DNA from: Methanobacteriota archaeon | Lineage (GTDB): Archaea; Thermoplasmatota; Poseidoniia; Poseidoniales; Thalassarchaeaceae | Assembly (NCBI GenBank): GCA_002685315.1 | Contig: NYXJ01000009.1 | Span: 30,265 to 39,961, forward strand | Reading direction: 5' to 3' | DNA: 9,697 nucleotides | In this document: positions 5,602 through 9,697 of the stretch, in pieces | Numbering within the stretch: position 1 is the stretch's first letter | How the letters are laid out: the number at the start of each line of letters is the position of its first letter | Position numbers and translations under genes: made by a program | Notes under the pieces: generated by a model | What the model was told of the DNA's origin: nothing | Database searches by the model: none | Seen by the model: only the letters and a program-made list of their open reading frames with translations

Positions 5602-7901
5602 GAACTCACCCCCATTAATAATACGAATATACAGAGAGCCCCTACGGTTGCCATTAAGATATAATCACGAGCACTTCCAGTAGTAAACTTACGTATTTCA
5701 AATGAACCAAGAACTGATTTTGATTCTATTTGTTTAACAATTCCATCAATTATATTTCTATCAAACCAAGCAGTAAAATCGGCAAAGGGGATAACTGTAC
5801 GTGCTAATACACCTTCATATAAATCATCAAAATAAAGTCTTTTATCGAGAGCCTCGGACAACTGTGATTCTGCTAACCATGAAACATCCTGTTTTCCAAA
5901 CTTACCTGAAAGATTGACTAACCATCCCACAAGGAAATTAGCTTTCTCACCTTCTTTGAGCCTACCTCCGTGTACTCTTGAAGCCATTACAGGGCCGACA
6001 ATGAAAGAAAGGAAAATTGTGACCCACCCTACAAAACGGAGTTTCATATCATCTGGCAAAAATGCATGTTCTAATTCATAGATAATTTGGCCAATCAATG
6101 AATCTGCATGTCCATGTAAAGAAAGATTATCTGATTTATTTGAAAGGAAGTCGACTACACCTAAGACAGCTAGCGCAAAGCCACCGATAGCAGTGATAAC
6201 TGTAAGTATAATTAGTGGCTCCTTAATCCAAGGAGTTGATTCATGTACATGATCAACAACCTCACTCTTAGGCTCCCCAGCGAAAGTCATGAACCACATT
6301 CTAGACATGTAGAATCCAGTCATTCCAGCAGTTGCGAGAATTAGTATAGCAGGGCCAAGCATCAAAGTTTCACCATGGAAATATGCGGACCATGTTTTGG
6401 CAATTATTCCCTCTTTAGACCAAAATCCTCCAATCAGAGGTATTCCAATAATAGACATAGAGCCAAACATCATTGCGGTAGCAGTAACGGGTAATTTAGA
6501 GGCTAATCCTCCCATATTTCTCATATCTTGAGGGTCAAAATCATGATTTCCATGGTCTGAACCATGATGGAGATGGTCATGAGCGTGATGAACTTCATGT
6601 ATTACAGAACCGCTAGCCATGAACAGCATTCCTTTGGCCATAGCGTGATTAAAAAGATGGAATAAAGAAGCTCCAAGAACAAAATATCCAGCATAATATT
6701 CATCTATATTTAAGAAATAAAGTGCTGAACCTAAACCAGTAAATATGTATGCTAATTGAGACATTGTAGAGTATGCTAAAACTTTCTTGATATCATTCTG
6801 AACAAAAGCAATCGAGGCGGCCATAAATGCCGTAATACCTCCAATCCAAGCTACTATCAATCCAAAGTCTTCTAATCCTGAAACGCCATGATGATGAACA
6901 TCGACAAATGGCATTAATCTTGCAACTAAGTATAATCCAGCATTTACCATTGTAGCTGCGTGAATTAATGCGGATACAGGAGTTGGCCCCTCCATCGCAT
7001 CGGGTAACCATACATGTAATGGGAATTGAGCACTTTTACCAACTGCTCCAATAAATAGCATCATTAAAGCCCAAAATAATTCTCCAGAATCTACTAAAGC
7101 GCCGCCAATACCCGTTGAAGGATCATCAAAAACAACTGCAAAATCTAGAGAGCCATAGATATCGTATAGCATAAATAATCCAACCATTAAGAAAACGTCA
7201 CCAACTCTTGTAGTCAGAAATGCCTTCTTAGCTGCATAAGCCGCACTTTCTTTCCAGTAATAGAATCCTATCAATAGATATGAACACAATCCCATAACTT
7301 CCCAGAAGATAAACAGCCAAAGGAAGTTGTCAGCAAGTACCATACCAAACATTCCGAGACTGAACAGAACAAACTCAGCGAAGAAACGATGGTTACTATC
7401 CTCATTTATTGGATCTGTGGTCATATAGCCGATAGCAAACCAACAAATCAAGAAGCACAAGAATGTTGCTACAAATAGAAGCATCAATGTCAAAGAATCA
7501 ACCCAGACACCTACGCCAAATACTCTATTCTGTGCTATTGTATAATCTGATTGTAGAATATCAAAAGATATCCATTCTAACCAACTTGTAACATCATTAT
7601 TTTTTATATTTGCACTACCTAACAGATAATCATAGACAATCCATATTGTAGTAGATAAAGATACTAGAAGTGCAGCTAATCCTAATATTCCTCCTTCCTT
7701 AAAGGTATTTTTCCATGTTTCATTTTTATTGTAGACTTGCCCAGTGATGAGAATAATCGGAAAAGCAATGAAAGGAGCTACGACTATCATCCAAGCAAAA
7801 TCTGTAGAAGTATTATCACCTTCAAGAGCCAAGTAAGGAACTATTGCTAAGAATGGCAATAACGGTAGAAGAAGACGATACTCGTTTTTTGTTTCACCCA
7901 T
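5598..7901 (-). CDS. nuoL: NADH-quinone oxidoreductase (complex I) subunit L
   Basis: NuoL is the distal antiporter-like subunit of complex I, with a C-terminal lateral helix that runs along the membrane arm. From the ATG at 7901 it is 767 residues, longer than most NuoL (about 600-680). Diagnostic residues are E201 in 'IFWEVMGLCSYLLIGFYY', K289 in 'GAVGKSAQFPLHVWLPDAM', H314 in 'ALIHAATMVNAG', K423 in 'NHAMAKGMLFMASGSVIH', and K496 in 'GGFWSKEGI'. The C-terminal part has 'RLYFDDLYEGVL' and a final membrane helix (about 746-764), as expected after the lateral helix. Odd features are an apparent extra N-terminal membrane helix and a histidine-rich loop at 435-453. I prefer the ATG at 7901 because GGTGAT lies 4 nt upstream. 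A GTG at 7910 would add three residues but lies within that motif. Confidence 0.96.
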   Translation of the reverse strand: MGETKNEYRLLLPLLPFLAIVPYLALEGDNTSTDFAWMIVVAPFIAFPIILITGQVYNKNETWKNTFKEGGILGLAALLVSLSTTIWIVYDYLLGSANIKNNDVTSWLEWISFDILQSDYTIAQNRVFGVGVWVDSLTLMLLFVATFLCFLICWFAIGYMTTDPINEDSNHRFFAEFVLFSLGMFGMVLADNFLWLFIFWEVMGLCSYLLIGFYYWKESAAYAAKKAFLTTRVGDVFLMVGLFMLYDIYGSLDFAVVFDDPSTGIGGALVDSGELFWALMMLFIGAVGKSAQFPLHVWLPDAMEGPTPVSALIHAATMVNAGLYLVARLMPFVDVHHHGVSGLEDFGLIVAWIGGITAFMAASIAFVQNDIKKVLAYSTMSQLAYIFTGLGSALYFLNIDEYYAGYFVLGASLFHLFNHAMAKGMLFMASGSVIHEVHHAHDHLHHGSDHGNHDFDPQDMRNMGGLASKLPVTATAMMFGSMSIIGIPLIGGFWSKEGIIAKTWSAYFHGETLMLGPAILILATAGMTGFYMSRMWFMTFAGEPKSEVVDHVHESTPWIKEPLIILTVITAIGGFALAVLGVVDFLSNKSDNLSLHGHADSLIGQIIYELEHAFLPDDMKLRFVGWVTIFLSFIVGPVMASRVHGGRLKEGEKANFLVGWLVNLSGKFGKQDVSWLAESQLSEALDKRLYFDDLYEGVLARTVIPFADFTAWFDRNIIDGIVKQIESKSVLGSFEIRKFTTGSARDYILMATVGALCIFVLLMGVSS
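5606..5613 (-). promoter_or_regulatory. Shine-Dalgarno motif that supports the TTG start of nuoM
   Basis: GGGGGTGA on the minus strand, 4 nt upstream of TTG at 5601. The same motif and spacing precede the nuoN ATG, which makes the non-ATG start credible. Confidence 0.75.
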
Positions 7902-7905
7902 CAAA

Positions 7906-7911
7906 ATCACC
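7906..7911 (-). promoter_or_regulatory. Shine-Dalgarno motif that fixes the nuoL start
   Basis: GGTGAT on the minus strand, directly after the nuoK stop codon and 4 nt before the ATG at 7901. The alternative GTG start at 7910 lies inside this motif, which argues against it. Confidence 0.75.
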
Positions 7912-8214
7912 TTAGTTCCTCAGAATATTAGCTTCATCAAGAGATATAGTCTCTTGCGTACTGTATAAGGAAAGTAAAATCGCTAAACCAATTGCAACTT
8001 CTGCTGCTGCAATTGCTATTGCTATTGCAGTAAAAACCCAACCGTCAACATCGCCATAATGCGATGCTCCTGCTACAAAGTTAAGATTTGCAGCATTCAA
8101 CATTACTTCAATACACATCAAAACAATGATCGCATTTTTTCTTGTGAAAGCACCGAGAAGTCCTATTCCAAAGAGAATGACTCCAAGTCCAGAAATCCAG
8201 CTTGGATCTATCAT
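7912..8214 (-). CDS. nuoK: NADH-quinone oxidoreductase (complex I) subunit K
   Basis: NuoK (100 residues, the usual length) is a three-helix membrane subunit related to MrpC that forms part of the proton path near NuoJ and NuoN. Both functional glutamates are present: E36 in 'MCIEVMLNAANLNFVA' and E72 in 'AIAAAEVAIGLAILLSLY', at the same numbering as in E. coli NuoK. Membrane helices lie at about 5-23, 28-49 and 58-84. The ATG overlaps the stop codon of the preceding nuoJ fragment (ATGA), and GGAGG at 8224-8228 lies 9 nt upstream. Nothing about the protein is unusual. Confidence 0.97.
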   Translation of the reverse strand: MIDPSWISGLGVILFGIGLLGAFTRKNAIIVLMCIEVMLNAANLNFVAGASHYGDVDGWVFTAIAIAIAAAEVAIGLAILLSLYSTQETISLDEANILRN

Positions 8215-8483
8215 GACTCATCTCCTCCCATATCCCAAATCAGATTAATTAGTCTTTCATCACGGACAAGATAAGATGCTCCTACCATAGCCATGGCTAA
8301 CAAAGCACCAAGAATTACGGTTGCAACTGCCCACTCATCTCCATAGAGTGAAAGTGCGAAATCAACTGTTGAGGGTGGAGTAGATGATGATATCCCCCAC
8401 ATTGAATGCGACATTACTTCATTTAACATTACTAAAATGAATGCAAATAGACCTAGTTTTGTTAATGCTGAAAGTGCTTTCAC
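8211..8483 (-). CDS. nuoJ2: Complex I subunit J, C-terminal half as a separate gene (GTG start)
   Basis: This 90-residue protein corresponds to the second half of NuoJ. It has one membrane helix at about 5-24 ('LTKLGLFAFILVMLNEVM'), a short exposed loop, then 'LYGDEWAVATVILGALLAMAMVGASYLV' (about 46-73), matching the NuoJ pattern of 'lfg.y..pFe..s.lLl.AmiGai.la' near the C-terminus. The start is GTG at 8483, overlapping the stop of the N-terminal half as GTGA, with GGGTGAT 5 nt upstream. Split nuoJ genes (nuoJ1/nuoJ2) are known in haloarchaea and some other archaea. The clean 4-nt overlap, separate Shine-Dalgarno motif and different reading frame point to a settled split rather than a recent frameshift. 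Confidence 0.9.
   Translation of the reverse strand: MKALSALTKLGLFAFILVMLNEVMSHSMWGISSSTPPSTVDFALSLYGDEWAVATVILGALLAMAMVGASYLVRDERLINLIWDMGGDES
8224..8228 (-). promoter_or_regulatory. Shine-Dalgarno motif for nuoK
   Basis: GGAGG on the minus strand, 9 nt upstream of the nuoK ATG and inside the last codons of the C-terminal nuoJ gene. Confidence 0.6.
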
Positions 8484-8749
8484 TGAATATCACCCTCTTG
8501 AATTTGACGACGTGTAAGCATTACGCCGAATTGTACAACAAGCATTACTGAACCAAGATAAACTAAAATTTGTATTGCTGCTAGCATTTCTGCTGATGCC
8601 ATTACCATTACTCCAGCAACTGCTAGGAATGTAAGCATTAGTGATAGAAGTGAATGAGCAACTCTTCTGGCATAAACACAACCAAGAGCACCAATTATTG
8701 CAGCAGAAGAAAGAAGAACGAAAACAATTGCTTCGAAATCTACCGCCAT
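8480..8749 (-). CDS. nuoJ1: Complex I subunit J, N-terminal half as a separate gene
   Basis: This 89-residue protein matches the first three membrane helices of NuoJ: helices at about 5-25, 30-50 and 54-79. The third, 'AAIQILVYLGSVMLVVQFGVMLT', is the most conserved NuoJ segment, which in known structures holds a pi-bulge that changes during coupling. The chain stops soon after this helix, at 'RRQIQEGDIQ'; the missing helices are supplied by the next gene. The ATG at 8749 follows the nuoI stop after exactly six T residues on the minus strand. A GGAGG lies about 11 nt upstream, inside the end of nuoI. An alternative minus-strand frame over the same bases gives a Ser/Cys/Asn-rich peptide with no family resemblance. 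Confidence 0.93.
   Translation of the reverse strand: MAVDFEAIVFVLLSSAAIIGALGCVYARRVAHSLLSLMLTFLAVAGVMVMASAEMLAAIQILVYLGSVMLVVQFGVMLTRRQIQEGDIQ
8489..8495 (-). promoter_or_regulatory. Shine-Dalgarno motif for the second nuoJ gene
   Basis: GGGTGAT on the minus strand, 5 nt before the GTG start at 8483. It gives the C-terminal NuoJ half its own initiation signal and so supports a real gene split. Confidence 0.75.
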
Positions 8750-8755
8750 AAAAAA

Positions 8756-9670
8756 TCATGCCTCCGATTTAGCGGCTGCAGCCGCTTTAGCAGCTTTCTT
8801 TTCACGCTTAGTTTGCTCTTTCTGAGCCCTCTTAGCTAATTCCATATCTACCCTTTCCTGATGTACTACTGGAAGTAATCTAGTACGATCAGCATCAAAC
8901 CAAAGGTCTTCCCTGGAGTATCCCGTCATACCATCATATTCATTTGACATAAAGAATGACTCGAAAGGGCACGCTTCTGCACATAAACCGCAGAACATAC
9001 ATCTTCCAATATCAATTCGACCTGAAACAATATCTACTTCCGCTGGCTTTAGAGAGGACATTTCTACTGACTCAATGCCAGAACCATCTTGCCAACGAAC
9101 TGTTGCTTTATCTCCGCTAATATCAATCACCTCTGCAAAATCATATTGTTGTGGGGGAGCAGTATGTTCATGAATTAAATCGAAATTCTCGATTTCTTCA
9201 AAAGTTTCTTTTCTTCTAGCAGCTAAACCGCCAGATTCTATTTCACTTCCTAGTCCATGCCATTCATCTCCTTCATCAGTTGTATCAAGAACATTGACTC
9301 TAGTTTCTGAGGTCATATGAAGACAATCATTTGGGCAAGCTTTCACACATGCCTTACATGCTGTACAAGTTTCCCAAACAATTCCTATCCTTCCATTGTA
9401 GTTTCCTGGAACGAAAAGCCAAGGCTCCATATCCTCGAGTCTTTCATATGGATACATGATAGTAACCGGCCTTTCTAGGAAAGGAAGAGCCGGTGATGAT
9501 TCTCTGTCAGCAGCATATATTTGACCAGAAGAAGGGTGATCTTCTCCGATTCTTTCTAAAGTAAATTCATCAGTCAGATTCGCTTTCTGTCCATGATAAT
9601 TATTTTTCAAAAATTTTGCTTTACCGATATATGGTACTGTCCTAAGTGCTGTCTTCAAAGTAATCCACAT
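8756..9670 (-). CDS. nuoI: Complex I subunit I, 2[4Fe-4S] ferredoxin-type, with large insertion
   Basis: NuoI is the connecting-arm subunit that passes electrons through clusters N6a and N6b towards the quinone site. Both cluster motifs are complete: C102-x2-C105-x2-C108-x3-C112-P and C224-x2-C227-x2-C230-x3-C234-P, the latter in 'RCMFCGLCAEACPFESFFM'. The 304-residue chain is far longer than a usual NuoI (about 160-220). In canonical NuoI the last Cys of the first motif and the first of the second are about 30 residues apart; here they are 112 apart. There is also an N-terminal extension before 'YPYERLED' and a basic Ala/Lys tail (about 281-304). The ATG at 9670 has no obvious Shine-Dalgarno motif, and the frame stays open to the window edge, so the N-terminus could be longer. 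It sits 6 nt before nuoJ, in the standard order. Confidence 0.95.
   Translation of the reverse strand: MWITLKTALRTVPYIGKAKFLKNNYHGQKANLTDEFTLERIGEDHPSSGQIYAADRESSPALPFLERPVTIMYPYERLEDMEPWLFVPGNYNGRIGIVWETCTACKACVKACPNDCLHMTSETRVNVLDTTDEGDEWHGLGSEIESGGLAARRKETFEEIENFDLIHEHTAPPQQYDFAEVIDISGDKATVRWQDGSGIESVEMSSLKPAEVDIVSGRIDIGRCMFCGLCAEACPFESFFMSNEYDGMTGYSREDLWFDADRTRLLPVVHQERVDMELAKRAQKEQTKREKKAAKAAAAAKSEA
8771..8786. repeat. 16-bp perfect palindrome at the 3' end of nuoI
   Basis: AGCGGCTGCAGCCGCT reads the same on both strands. It lies in the codons of the Ala-rich nuoI tail. On the transcribed strand it is followed, after 15 nt, by TTTTTT (8750-8755), which forms the whole nuoI-nuoJ spacer. 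A short hairpin (about 6 bp with a 4-nt loop) is possible. Any function is unproven, since Ala codons are naturally rich in GC and CGG/GCC patterns. Confidence 0.9.
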
Positions 9671-9681
9671 AGGTTTGATTA

Positions 9682-9697
9682 CTAAATTTCTAAAATT
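9682..9697 (-). CDS. nuoH: Possible last codons of nuoH, cut by the window edge
   Basis: One minus-strand frame reads ILEI and then two stop codons in a row, TAG TAA (9684-9679), 11 nt before the nuoI start. In complex I operons nuoH directly precedes nuoI, so this may be its 3' end. Four residues cannot prove it; the call rests on gene order alone. Confidence 0.3.

Noticed and set aside
6793..7011. Out-of-frame minus-strand open frame within nuoL
   Set aside because: It overlaps the most conserved part of nuoL, including K289 and H314, and has Cys/Arg/Ser-rich content typical of an off-frame reading.
7995..8036. Repetitive GCTGCTGCAATTGCTATTGC stretch in nuoK, first seen as a microsatellite
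   Set aside because: It encodes the normal Ala/Ile-rich third helix of NuoK around E72, so codon use explains it.
8490..8759. Second minus-strand frame of 89 codons over the first nuoJ gene
   Set aside because: Its translation is a Ser/Cys/Asn-rich shadow; the other frame gives a clear NuoJ sequence with conserved helix 3.

Overview
The window looks like a piece of an archaeal chromosome, most likely a marine member of the Thermoplasmatota and possibly Marine Group II (Ca. Poseidoniales). The archaeal call is solid: an aIF1A-type initiation factor, a RIO1 kinase and a two-KH-domain Dim2/Pno1-like protein sit side by side, and several genes carry the GGTGA-type Shine-Dalgarno motif expected for archaeal 16S rRNA. 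The marine Thermoplasmatota call is weaker. It rests on AT-rich composition, a bacterial-type 'nuo' respiratory complex I operon with a split nuoJ, and overall protein character; no rRNA is present to test it.

Every supported gene lies on the minus strand, so transcription runs from high to low coordinates. From 9697 down to 2321 is the distal half of a complex I operon: a possible last few codons of nuoH, then nuoI, a nuoJ split into two genes, nuoK, nuoL, nuoM and nuoN. Neighbouring genes overlap by 4 nt or are separated by a few bases, and most junctions have a GGTGA or GGAGG motif just upstream of the start codon, so translational coupling is likely. NuoI is the connecting-arm subunit with two [4Fe-4S] clusters. 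NuoJ and NuoK form the membrane channel region next to NuoH (outside the window), and NuoL, NuoM and NuoN are the three antiporter-like proton-pumping subunits. No NuoE, NuoF or NuoG is visible, so the electron donor cannot be read from this window.

From 2276 down to 101, after a 44-nt gap, comes an information-processing module: aIF1A, RIO1 kinase and the KH protein. These act in translation initiation and small-subunit ribosome maturation, and this gene order is a known archaeal cluster. At 47-1 another minus-strand gene appears to begin, but it runs off the window and cannot be identified.

No mobile element, CRISPR array, tRNA or rRNA was seen, and no intergenic gap exceeds 54 nt. The unusual features are lineage-type elaborations of conserved proteins. 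NuoI has about 80 extra residues between its two iron-sulfur motifs plus an Ala/Lys tail. NuoL has a histidine-rich loop. NuoN has extra polar loops. aIF1A has a long acidic tail ending in a motif that resembles the eukaryotic eIF1A C-terminus. The KH protein has a charged C-terminal extension. At the DNA level there is a perfect 13-bp tandem duplication across the RIO1 stop codon and a 16-bp perfect palindrome at the 3' end of nuoI.
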